Origin: Puniceicoccales bacterium
GTDB lineage: Bacteria; Verrucomicrobiota; Verrucomicrobiia; Opitutales; JAIRLM01
NCBI GenBank assembly: GCA_031268315.1
Contig: JAIRXK010000012.1
Location: forward strand, 1 to 45,286
DNA length: 45,286 nt
Reading direction: 5' to 3'
Below the pieces are notes generated by a model. That model saw nothing but the letters and a program-made list of their open reading frames with translations. It was not told where the DNA came from and searched no databases. Both the position numbers and the translations under genes were made by a program. Below, piece after piece: positions 1-8,495 of the stretch (position 1 is its first letter; every line of letters starts with the position of its first letter).

Positions 1-311
1 GGATTATGATTGCTTGTTTCTTCCTCGGGATGAGGAGCTTCCAAGGGTATGGAAGTTTTGAAGTTTGAGGGAGAATCAGCATTTTTATCTTTTCTAAATT
101 TCCAATAATACACAGCGATCACCACGCAGAAAATTGATAGGGCGACACACAGGCCGTAGATGAGTGCGGGCATTTGAAAAATAATTCCCGCTGCGATAGT
201 TGTGATGGAAATGGTGGCACCGGCTACAATTACGGCTGTTTTTCCATTAGCCGGAAAAAGGTTTTTAGGAAACTCATGAAAATTATTTTCTGTATGTTCA
301 ACGGCAGCCAT
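1..311 (-). CDS. Inc-like membrane protein, N-terminal part (runs off left edge)
   Basis: This reading frame starts at an ATG at 309-311 on the minus strand and is open to the window edge, giving about 103 residues. About 25 polar residues are followed by two hydrophobic stretches separated by a short turn (roughly residues 25-70), then a charged tail beginning FRKDKNADSPSN. The two-lobed hydrophobic block is the layout of chlamydial Inc proteins. It is clearly paralogous at DNA and protein level to the broken gene at 39469-40798. In that copy the same segment leads directly into a ubiquitin-specific-protease-like domain, so I predict this gene continues into such a domain beyond the window. 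No strong Shine-Dalgarno sequence is visible. Plus-strand frames here are shadows. Membrane-protein call is good; function is inferred from the paralogue. Confidence 0.7.
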   Translation of the reverse strand, partial: MAAVEHTENNFHEFPKNLFPANGKTAVIVAGATISITTIAAGIIFQMPALIYGLCVALSIFCVVIAVYYWKFRKDKNADSPSNFKTSIPLEAPHPEEETSNHN

Positions 312-458
312 GGCAGTGGATGCATTTTTGGGAAAATGCTTTTAATGTCAAGAAATAAAAAATTTGTGTTTTTACGCCGGTCACATCAATGCATTTTTGA
401 TTCCCCCTTAATTATCCGCGGCTCGTTTCCTGGCGGTAACGATTTTCAGGTATTAAGG

Positions 459-545
459 ATTTTAAAACATTTTACCACGGGCCCATATCACCATTGCAAT
501 ACTGGAAATTAGTTTTAGAATTTGGAAGATGTGATCGATGTCGCT
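459..545. repeat. Dispersed hairpin-forming intergenic repeat, copy A
   Basis: Contains the core CCATTGCAATACTGG followed about 20 bases on by a GATGTGATCG segment. The stretch ATTTTAAAACATTTTACCAC plus the core is shared with copy C near 39370-39455. The core and flank also match copy B (about 2890-2960) and copy D (about 40990-41060). It lies between the left-edge minus-strand gene and the plus-strand gene at 602. Apart from this repeat I see nothing else in 312-601. Confidence 0.6.
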
Positions 546-601
546 CAGAATTTGTAATTTTTTCTTGTTTTTTTTGAAATTTATGTTAGGAACGCTAGAT
601 A

Positions 602-1252
602 ATGAGCTATATTTACATTTATTTGGACACGAAGTCGACAGGGAAAGGAAACTTTTTTCCCAAGCCCAATGCCAAAGATAAAGATATTTACATGCTTTAC
701 CGCAACGATATAGCCACACACGCAAATGTAATTCGAGGACTTTCCGTAATCTATCATATTAAAACCATAGCGGTAAATGCAAATTGCGGATACTTTATGG
801 CAATTATTTTCTGGATTTTCCGCGGATACTTTCGAACGGAAAAAGGCTATGAAAAATTATTCGATACATATTCGCACTCAGACAATCTGATTACTGATCA
901 ACCGCCGCAGTCACAATCTCCTTCGAATCAACAGTTTGCTAATCAGCCGTTGCTTAATCCGCAGCAGCCGGCACAATCTCCTTTTGCTAATCAATCGCCA
1001 CTTAATCCGCAACCGCAGTCGTTGCAAAATCCCCTAAGCTCACAACCGCCGTTTAATCCGCAGACGCAGACGCAGATGCAGACGTTACCATTCTCTTCGA
1101 ATCAACAGTCGCAACCTTTTTCAACGTCGTGCATTCCTTTGCACTCGCTTCCACAGTTCTCGAATATTCCAAGTTTTCCGTTCATATCATTTCGGGAATT
1201 ACCGCAAATCAAGCAGAACCCATACCCATCAGGGCCTTTTGGATCCCAATAA
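602..1252 (+). CDS. Hypothetical protein with Pro/Gln/Asn-rich C-terminal half
   Basis: A 216-residue frame. The first 95 residues are mixed, with one short hydrophobic stretch (YFMAIIFWIF, about 64-73). From about residue 100 it is rich in Pro, Gln, Asn and Ser, with loose repeats of the type NQSPLNPQPQ, which suggests a disordered region. I do not recognise a family. The frame ends at 1250-1252. An overlapping shifted frame stays open to about 1401 (HQGLLDPNKLEELGDFSELY and onward) and looks protein-like, so the original gene may have been longer and later frameshifted. No clear ribosome binding site is seen. Its place among Inc-like genes makes an effector-type role possible but unsupported. 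Confidence 0.45.
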   Translation: MSYIYIYLDTKSTGKGNFFPKPNAKDKDIYMLYRNDIATHANVIRGLSVIYHIKTIAVNANCGYFMAIIFWIFRGYFRTEKGYEKLFDTYSHSDNLITDQPPQSQSPSNQQFANQPLLNPQQPAQSPFANQSPLNPQPQSLQNPLSSQPPFNPQTQTQMQTLPFSSNQQSQPFSTSCIPLHSLPQFSNIPSFPFISFRELPQIKQNPYPSGPFGSQ

Positions 1253-1310
1253 ATTGGAAGAGTTAGGTGATTTTTCCGAATTGTATCGCTTTTTAGGAGA
1301 AATTCGAGGG

Positions 1311-1417
1311 CAATCAAGGGGATCAAAATTTGTAACTTCCATCGGTGGAAATACTTCTAAATTTAGAATCGTTTCTGCAAAAAAAATAAAAAATAATTGA
1401 AAATTTAAAAATTGCAG
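1311..1417. repeat. Direct repeat E, left copy
   Basis: About 100 bases beginning CAATCAAGGGGAT and running through GTAACTTCC to an A-rich end. It resembles the sequence at 2715-2815 at roughly three of four positions. The two copies bracket the gene at 1432-2730 in direct orientation. Confidence 0.6.
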
Positions 1418-1431
1418 TTAAAATTATTTCC

Positions 1432-2730
1432 ATGGACGGCGAGAAGAGTAGTGGAATTGGAAGTAAGAAAGTGAGCCTTTCGGCAGTTAGCGAAGATACG
1501 GTAATTCAAGAAAATGCAGAAACAGCGAGTGCTCCAACTAATACAGAAGAAACACAAAGAATCGTAACGAAGGAGAAACCCTGTGGTAAAATAAAAAAGT
1601 GGCTGATTGCGACGCCTTCTCCTCAGCGCACATTGATTCTAACCATCTGTGGCGCTTTGCTTTTCGGCGTAGCTGTTGCATTAATCATTCTATCGGTATT
1701 ATTATCAGGAACATTTGCGGGATTGATGGGTCCGCTCATTGGCGCAATCATAATAATTGGAGCTGAAATGCTTTGTTGTCCGTTTTTTTCTGTTGGCTGT
1801 TACATGGACCGAATAGCGATAACATCTTTGGAAGATTTGTCAAAGTATGCCAATGATATGTTGCAAATTTTGGAAAGTAATGATTCCACTAATTTTAATT
1901 ATGGAATTGATAAAATAAATTGTGCGTTAAATGGAATATTTCATGAAGCACGTGTAATCAATTTTATCATAAGAGACGAAGAAAAAAAGATGTTCTTCCG
2001 AGAAGCTGGGTTCTGGCATGTAGGAGGTACGTCGAAAGTTTTGCAAGGTTTAAAAAATAACAATGAATTAAAAACAGCGTTACAAAATTTAAAAAACACA
2101 GCCAATGAATTTATAGCATCTTTTAAAAAAGAAGAATATCTTAATGCCATTACTTTAAGTAAGCCAAGCGCAAAAGGCGGTAGCATACTAAGTAAATTGG
2201 GAGACAACATAGTCGGACTTTTTGGAATAATTGGAGGAGCAGAAGGCAAAATTAGGGTATGCACAAGAAAAGAAAATTTTATGACTAGCTTTGATAATAT
2301 GTCGAATCGCTATGAATACGCAGGTGATCTTTTTTTTGACAAAAAAACGATAAAAGATAGCGACATTGATAATATAGCAGATGCAATCAGGGAATTTCAT
2401 GGATTCGCTATAAAAAACATGGTCGATAATTATCTATGCAATATTCGCGGCAATGAGAAAAATACTATCATATCCAAATTCAGAGAAATTCAACATATTA
2501 ATAAAAACTATGTCTTCAAAGATAAAAGCATACTTTCAGATGCAGGAAAGCGCAGAAAATTACAAAGCATGATGAGATGGCTGCATGAGGACTGCGATGA
2601 AGCCCGTCGCTATATCAGACGCGGTAAAGACCTGGAAGATAAAATTATCCGTAAGTTGAAATACTTAAGCGATCTTTTTGAAGCACCTGATAGTGCTCCG
2701 ACAAATCCCACAGACAATCAAGGGGATTAA
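1432..2730 (+). CDS. Inc-like membrane protein with helical C-terminal region
   Basis: 432 residues, unrecognised family. About 55 polar, Ser/Thr/Glu-rich residues are followed by a two-lobed hydrophobic block at about residues 63-125: a first segment around TLILTICGALLF, a Gly-rich turn, and a second around GPLIGAIIIIGAEMLCC. The rest (about 130-432) is soluble and mainly helical by composition. No cleavable signal peptide is apparent, which fits an Inc-type protein placed in a host membrane through T3S; that role is inference. No clear Shine-Dalgarno sequence precedes the ATG. The gene lies between two direct repeats (1311-1417, 2715-2815), suggesting it arrived or was duplicated as a unit. 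Codon use is AT-rich compared with the housekeeping genes. Confidence 0.75.
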   Translation: MDGEKSSGIGSKKVSLSAVSEDTVIQENAETASAPTNTEETQRIVTKEKPCGKIKKWLIATPSPQRTLILTICGALLFGVAVALIILSVLLSGTFAGLMGPLIGAIIIIGAEMLCCPFFSVGCYMDRIAITSLEDLSKYANDMLQILESNDSTNFNYGIDKINCALNGIFHEARVINFIIRDEEKKMFFREAGFWHVGGTSKVLQGLKNNNELKTALQNLKNTANEFIASFKKEEYLNAITLSKPSAKGGSILSKLGDNIVGLFGIIGGAEGKIRVCTRKENFMTSFDNMSNRYEYAGDLFFDKKTIKDSDIDNIADAIREFHGFAIKNMVDNYLCNIRGNEKNTIISKFREIQHINKNYVFKDKSILSDAGKRRKLQSMMRWLHEDCDEARRYIRRGKDLEDKIIRKLKYLSDLFEAPDSAPTNPTDNQGD

Positions 2731-2815
2731 AATGCGTAACTTCCGCCTACGGAGACATTTTTGAATCTAAAATCGCTTTTGCAAAAAAACTAAAAAATAA
2801 AAAGGGAAATTAAAA
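2715..2815. repeat. Direct repeat E, right copy
   Basis: Begins in the last codons of the 1432-2730 gene (CAATCAAGGGGAT) and extends past its stop through GTAACTTCC into an A-rich stretch. It matches 1311-1417 with scattered differences. Confidence 0.6.
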
Positions 2816-2889
2816 ACTCGCCATCACATCGAAAGTTTCGATCAAAAATTGAAAAAATTGGCTGGAGAAAATTTTCCACGTTTTCGCAT

Positions 2890-2960
2890 TTAGGCCCCTG
2901 CCAAAGCAGTAGTCGCCATTGCAATACTGGCAATTAATCTTTGGGATTTGAATGATGCAA
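2890..2960. repeat. Dispersed hairpin-forming intergenic repeat, copy B
   Basis: Contains CGCCATTGCAATACTGGC followed by ATCTTTGG and GAATGATGCAACCGG. CCAAAG...CTTTGG forms an outer stem and GCC...GGC an inner one, as in the perfect hairpin of copy D (41002-41040). It lies between the genes ending at 2730 and starting at 3027. Confidence 0.6.
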
Positions 2961-3026
2961 CCGGAGAATTACTATTGACAGTTGGCAAATTTTGCACATA
3001 GTGGACGGTTATGAAAGGGGTAGATC

Positions 3027-4856
3027 ATGGAAAAAATACCAGCTGATAAGTCGAAGAAGGACTCGATTTCACGCGATAATTTGAGTAAATCGAATGAATC
3101 AAATCCAACGAGTGAGAATTTGATCAACGGAAAGAAAGAGGACGTCGATCCGCAACAGCAATCGACAAATGGGACCGAGACATCCGATAAAAATGCCACG
3201 GTTAGCAAGTTAAGCGGCGGCAATCTGGGCATCGTCGCGCTGAGCATAGTCGTCGGTGCCGCCGCCGGCGGGGCGGTTTTACTCGTCTTGGCATTTGCGG
3301 CGAAAATAGCGCTGGCCGGCTGGCTGATCGGCTTAGTTATCAGCGGCGGGGCGGCAATCGGGCTGGCCGCAGGTGCTGCCATAATAATATTCGGCGACCA
3401 CTCGGAAGAAACCAAAGGAACGAAGCAAAATATCACTAATTTGCCGGATGAGATTATTGACAATCCGAAAGAAATTAATGTGGCGGAGCGAAATATCGCC
3501 AATTTAACGAATGCATTGAGGGCATTGGACGCTGCAATCACTCTCTTTGACGCTGATGAAGCGTCACCATCTGACGAAAACGTGATTGCAAAAATAAAAG
3601 CGCAATTCGAACTATTATCCAGCGAAGTGCAGAAATTCGGAAATGATAATCCACTGTTTGACGGTTTTCCAGCGTTGGAACTTGATGATTTAGGGATTTT
3701 TTCCAACAAAAAGCACCTAATCGAAGTGCGAAATGCATTGGGTTTATTGTTGGAAATGCACAAAAAAGATCAGCCCATCGAGAATGAAATTACAAAGCAA
3801 TCAATAAGTTTCTACAGAGCATTCACTAACCTTGCATTTCATGGAAATAGAATATTGCACTCCTATGATTTATATGTAAAACTTATGGCCCAGGAATCGG
3901 AGCCAAATCAAAGCATATCACCTGCAAAGTTGATTCCTGCCTTCAATGGATACCGAGAATTCAACACAGTAATTGACATTATAGTCACTATACCGGCAAT
4001 CGAAGATGATAGCGTTAGAGAAGCAGCGGAAGATTTAATATGCTTACTTGGTCCAAATGCTATCGGAATTGTCAGCGAAATGGCTGCTGACTACGATAAA
4101 GCAAATCGCTCTGCCTGCGAATCTCCATTTGACGAAGAAACATGGCGCGAAAATTACAAGACATCTTCCCTTTTTGCTAAACCACTAATCGATCCCTTTA
4201 TCGCATCAATAAATCTTCGCAAAAATCGCGAGCGCATTGTGAGCTTCGCAGATGTCGCCAATGAAGGTGTGCAAAAAGAAGCTAAAAAGCTCAAAAAACA
4301 AATTGACGACACCCTTGCAAATATGCGCAAAAATGTTATCATTAAAAATGATGGGGAAACCAAAAATTTACTTAGCAATTTCCATGGCGAAGTGAAAACT
4401 TTAATGGAGAAGGAATATGCAGTAGAAGCGAAAAAAAGAACTCCCGCGGTAAAAGAGTTATACCGGAAATGGAAGGAGGCGGAGACTGCCTACAAAGCCG
4501 CTAAATGTCGAAAAAGCAATCAGTCTTTACTGGATGATATGGAAGAGAAATCAACAGCCTGTCAAACAGTATCGACTCCTGAGAATGATGAGGCATTCCT
4601 TAATGCATGTGCCGCCCTTGAAGCCCGGGTTAAAACCGAGTCTCAGGCAATGAACAATGCACAAAATACCTACGAAGATGCGTTCAAGTGCGAATCTGAT
4701 GCATTTAAAAAAGAAGCAAAGCGTTATTCTAAGTATGAGAAATCCGTTTTTGCGATTCTTGAACAAAATTTCAAACAACGCAAAACTGAAGTGCTGAAAG
4801 TAAATAAGATGTTAATTGATTTTCTGAAGGAGCATAGCGATTCGGCCAATCCGTAG
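3027..4856 (+). CDS. Inc-like membrane protein with long coiled-coil tail
   Basis: 609 residues, unrecognised family. The first 70 residues are Ser/Asn/Lys-rich and look disordered. A two-lobed hydrophobic block follows at about residues 70-128, rich in Gly and Ala (IVVGAAAGGAVLLVLAFAA, then a second lobe ending AAGAAIIIFG). The remaining 480 residues are charged and helical, with long heptad-like runs after about residue 400. The start is supported by an AGGGG-type ribosome binding site about 6 bases before the ATG at 3027. There is no signal peptide. The layout matches the neighbouring genes, and placement in a host-derived membrane by T3S is the favoured but unproven idea. The hydrophobic block is visibly more GC-rich in DNA than the tail. 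Confidence 0.78.
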   Translation: MEKIPADKSKKDSISRDNLSKSNESNPTSENLINGKKEDVDPQQQSTNGTETSDKNATVSKLSGGNLGIVALSIVVGAAAGGAVLLVLAFAAKIALAGWLIGLVISGGAAIGLAAGAAIIIFGDHSEETKGTKQNITNLPDEIIDNPKEINVAERNIANLTNALRALDAAITLFDADEASPSDENVIAKIKAQFELLSSEVQKFGNDNPLFDGFPALELDDLGIFSNKKHLIEVRNALGLLLEMHKKDQPIENEITKQSISFYRAFTNLAFHGNRILHSYDLYVKLMAQESEPNQSISPAKLIPAFNGYREFNTVIDIIVTIPAIEDDSVREAAEDLICLLGPNAIGIVSEMAADYDKANRSACESPFDEETWRENYKTSSLFAKPLIDPFIASINLRKNRERIVSFADVANEGVQKEAKKLKKQIDDTLANMRKNVIIKNDGETKNLLSNFHGEVKTLMEKEYAVEAKKRTPAVKELYRKWKEAETAYKAAKCRKSNQSLLDDMEEKSTACQTVSTPENDEAFLNACAALEARVKTESQAMNNAQNTYEDAFKCESDAFKKEAKRYSKYEKSVFAILEQNFKQRKTEVLKVNKMLIDFLKEHSDSANP

Positions 4857-5172
4857 AGATGAAATTGTTTTTTAATTAGACCCAATCGCATCAATGTTTT
4901 TTGGATTCTCTTTTAAATTTTTGTGACGTTGGTAGAGTATATGTGCACTCGGCCAATGCTTTAAATTAATGCGCGAAGCCATGGGAAATGCCGTTGGTTC
5001 TGCTGAGATTATTTTCGAATTCAAAGTCCCCATTGCGATTCATGCCGAAGGTGCGACTACCGTAAATTCTTGCTTTTCAAATGGATCCACACAAGATATT
5101 AGTTCTTTCGAAGTTTTGATTAGAAAAACCACTTGACAAATTGGAAATGCTTGACAGACTTTTCGATATTCT
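4857..5172. other. Intergenic region, 316 bases
   Basis: AT-rich with no convincing gene. It holds a segment near 5028 (CCCCATTGCGATTCATGCC) that loosely resembles the dispersed repeat core, and two TTGACA hexamers at about 5132-5160 just before the next gene, without a well-spaced -10 element. Confidence 0.4.
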
Positions 5173-5745
5173 ATGAATAAATCAGGTGTAGTTAGGGAAC
5201 AAACAGGCTCGAGTTCAGCCAACGGCGGTTCTGCTATTCCTCCCGGTGAAAAATCTTCGGCCATGGCTTCGAAAGTGATTTTTACGGTAAATTGTGCGCT
5301 TTTGGCCGCTGCCATCGCCGGCTGCACGGCCGCCATCGTGCTATATTACCTATCGGCCCCCATTGCCCTGTGGATTATCCTCGCCGCCGCCGCAGGCGGA
5401 GCCGTGACAGGCGTACTCCTCTCCTGTGCGTCATTTACCTTACTTGCAGCAATAAACGTGGTTCGCAATCAAAGGAGATCTCTACGATCAATCGTCGAAA
5501 GCAACAAAATAATTTGGCTCAAGATGAAACTTGCAAAACTTCGCACCATTCAAGCAAGTCAAAAATTTCCGTTGCCAGCAACCCAAGCAAGCAAAATAAA
5601 ATTCTCGAAAATCTACACAGCTCAAGCAGGCGAGATGAAATTTTTGAAATTTCAGACAATTCAAGCGAAATCCAAATTAAAAAAAATAATTGCGCATCGC
5701 ACCACGCTTAGCACTAAATTAACTACTGAAACAAAAGGGAAATAA
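5173..5745 (+). CDS. Inc-like membrane protein; tail probably frameshifted
   Basis: 190 residues as read. The N-terminal 35 residues are polar; a two-lobed hydrophobic block covers about 35-95 (CALLAAAIAGCTAAIVLYY, then ALWIILAAAAGGAVTGVLL). It is closely related to the blocks of the genes at 5961 and 8496. After the block this frame gives an unusual Lys/Thr/Ile-rich tail. The overlapping frame that is open to the TAG at 5709-5711 gives a Ser/Asn/Glu-rich tail containing NPSKQ, which also occurs in the tail of the 5961 gene (LNPSKQPEQ). The native protein may therefore switch frame near 5440-5460, making this a frameshifted gene or one with a sequence error. The membrane segment call is firm; the tail is not. 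Confidence 0.6.
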   Translation: MNKSGVVREQTGSSSANGGSAIPPGEKSSAMASKVIFTVNCALLAAAIAGCTAAIVLYYLSAPIALWIILAAAAGGAVTGVLLSCASFTLLAAINVVRNQRRSLRSIVESNKIIWLKMKLAKLRTIQASQKFPLPATQASKIKFSKIYTAQAGEMKFLKFQTIQAKSKLKKIIAHRTTLSTKLTTETKGK

Positions 5746-5960
5746 ATATTTTGAAAAATGTACTAGTCGGGAAGAATTCATTGAAAAAGCAAAAAAACAT
5801 TGTCTGAACTCTCCACGAATTAGACAATTTTTGCATGTAATTTACAAAAATGTAGCTTTCCCATGCATTTTCCCATGGTATTATCCATTCGAACTACTTT
5901 ACAATTGACTGGAAAAATCATTTGACGCACCGCAAATATTAAACAAACTGTTAGTCAACT

Positions 5961-8029
5961 ATGGATGCACAGCGACTAAATTGTGACGACAATGGTATTT
6001 TGCCGGCGGGAAAAAATGATGGGAATAATCAACCCCCCATCCCGAGCCGACGCCTACATCGACAATTCTAAATGCGGTCATAGTGGTAGGATGCGCAGCT
6101 TTGGGCGCTGCCATCGGCGGTTGCACGGCAGCTATTATAATGCACTGCCTGGCGACTTCCATTGCCCTATGGATCGTGGCCGCCTCCGCTGCAGGTGGAG
6201 CCGGGCTAGGCGCGCTCCTATGCTTCCTCTACTTTATCGTCGGCGACAACGACCAAAATAATGATGAAAATTTTGAAAATCCGGCCCCTGTTGAATTATT
6301 ACATGATAGCGATTTAAATCCATCAAAACAGCCAGAACAAAAGATCGACCAAGTTTCACTAACGGACAGTTCGAAATCGGAAGAAGAATTTCTCAAATCT
6401 ATTAAAATATCCGAAGCAGATACGACTCCGCAAAAATTAATCCAATCGGATCATTCAAACCTGGAAAATGAACTAGCTTCGTCGCCAGTTACTAGTGATA
6501 ACCCAAGCCAGTCAAGTCACCTAAAATCGAATAAAAGTGAAAAGCAATTGCAAAGTAAAACGAATACTTTGAATCCAGAAAGTATTGAAATAAACAAACA
6601 ACAAGTAGCTAACCTAAAGAAAATAGCGAATGAAGAGAAATATCAGTTAGAGCAACTATTCAAAAATATCAAAAATAGACATAACGAGTATATCGATTAT
6701 AGCTATAATATTCTATATATCAAAAAAGATAGTGAAAAAATAAATGACGGCTTACACAATGTTGAATTGAATATGGAAAATGCATTAAGTGCAATTAATG
6801 CAGACAATATAAATGACTTGAATAAATGCATTAATGACATAAAAAATATTGTAATACAAATTGGGGAACTTTCCAGTGCAATAGAAACTTGCATCTCCCA
6901 TATTGTCACTGAATTGCCTAATGTAATAGATGGAAATATAAAGAATTTAAACGCTCTCATAAACAATAAAAATCAAACCATAACGGAAACTTTCAGAAAA
7001 TCCATAAATAATTATTTAGAAAATGCCGAAGCAGCTCTTGCCCGTATAAAGGGAAAAAAGGAGCCACTGCAAAAAAGTGAAATTGTGGAGTTGTGTAATT
7101 TAAACAAAGAAGTAAAGCGCTATATTTGTGATTATGGTGAGCATGCTGACATAATGGGAAATATTGATATAATTTCACACAAAATACGGTTTGATGATGA
7201 TATGCATAACGCCTTTGTTGAATATACTACTAGCATAATTGAAGAAGCTGAAAATGGAAAGCTTAAAACTAAAGATGAAGTAACATTACGCATTGAAAAT
7301 ATTGCTATTGCTGCGAATGCATTTAATGGAAAAGATAAGTATGAGTGTGACCTCAAAACCTTTAAATCTGCTCATGCAGATAGTAATATGGCAACAGCGA
7401 TAGAAGCCTTACGCAAGCAGATTGAAGCTATAATTGTAATTGAAATGGACAATGGTAAAATTTCCTTCAGAGATACAAATGAAATTTTCCCCAAATTAAA
7501 TATTATTTCTTTAAAAACTGAAAAGCTATTGGTTATTAATGGCATAAGTAGTGAGAAAGAAAATTTAGTCAAAAGTATTACATCTGCTATACAACCCATT
7601 TCCACATCATTCATTTCGCGTCTTACACTGAGCAAATCTTTATCCAATGAAATTAAAAGTTTAGTGGAAAAAACATTGGCGGAAGAAATTCGAGAAATAA
7701 TTAATTATAGCGATGAACAAGATCAACTGCCGGATAGTTGTATATTTTCAAAAAACTCAGCACCTCAAAAGACTCCATCAGCTAAATTTAGCGATGCCAT
7801 TACAGAAAGGTGGAATTTTATAAAAACCGCAAACGACCAAATGAGTGAAATAAAGAATGCAGTAAGCAAGATAAATAAGGGAAAAAAGAAAATTTTTTCT
7901 TCCTCGCGGAATAAATTCAGTGAAGATATTTTCAAAGTATGTTTCAAATGGGGAAATGAAACATGGACCGAATTCATCAAAATCACAATGCAAAAATTGA
8001 ATGAATTTAAATTGAGTCTTTCCTCATAG
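5961..8029 (+). pseudogene. Inc-like membrane/coiled-coil protein, frame broken at a C6 tract
   Basis: The main open frame, usable from a GTG at 6083, gives 648 residues. It begins inside the hydrophobic block (VVGCAALGAAIGGC) and has no good start. An ATG at 5961 opens a separate short frame, MDAQRLNCDDNGILPAGKN, that matches the N-terminus of the paralogue at 8496 (MFSAGKN) and ends at a TAA near 6072. Adding one C to the six-C run at 6033-6038 joins the two into one protein of about 689 residues: polar N-terminus, two-lobed hydrophobic block at about 45-95, Asn/Ser-rich linker, then about 500 helical, coiled-coil-prone residues. It could be a phase-variable gene in the OFF state, a recent pseudogene, or a sequencing/assembly error. 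The 600-codon tail is intact, which argues against old decay. Confidence 0.7.
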
Positions 8030-8495
8030 GCAAATGATTGTAATCATACCCTGCCGAATGATCTGCAGTCAACGCAACAGGGACAATAGTAGCTTTGGGA
8101 CAATAAAAGCTTGCATGCTGGATGAATTTTTGAGAACTAAAGGCAGAGAGAAATTCCACGGGAAAAATAGAAATAATAAAAAAAACCTACACAAAAGTCC
8201 AATCTCTCTCCGTACCTCCGCTATTAGAGATCGCCGAAATGCCAATTTTTCAGCCACCATTTTTTCGTCGGCAAATCATAAAAACTTAAACTTTGTCACT
8301 CTAGCTGTTTGGTCCAATTGTAAAAGATTTAACATATTTTAATGGGCACTGAACGCAATTCCATTGGTCCAACCCAATGTGAATACGTTACTTGCAATCT
8401 TGAAAAATTTTTACAATTGCTAAAAAAATTGCTTGCCAAATTATTAATATTTAGCATCATACTGAAAGAGTAAGGATAGGAGTGGCCAAATAACT
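8030..8495. other. Intergenic region, 466 bases
   Basis: AT-rich. A 102-codon frame at 8034-8342 has no recognisable features and no ribosome binding site; I regard it as chance. A short inverted repeat CATTGG/CCAATG lies near 8361-8380. Nothing else stands out. Confidence 0.4.

Noticed and set aside
174..512. Plus-strand open frame, similar to one at 40625-40906
   Set aside because: Both are antisense shadows of the paralogous minus-strand Inc-like segments; their similarity follows from the DNA duplication, and the minus frames have the membrane-protein pattern.
8034..8342. 102-codon plus-strand frame as a gene
   Set aside because: No ribosome binding site, no domain or membrane pattern, and an Asn/Arg/Lys-rich composition expected by chance from AT-rich DNA.
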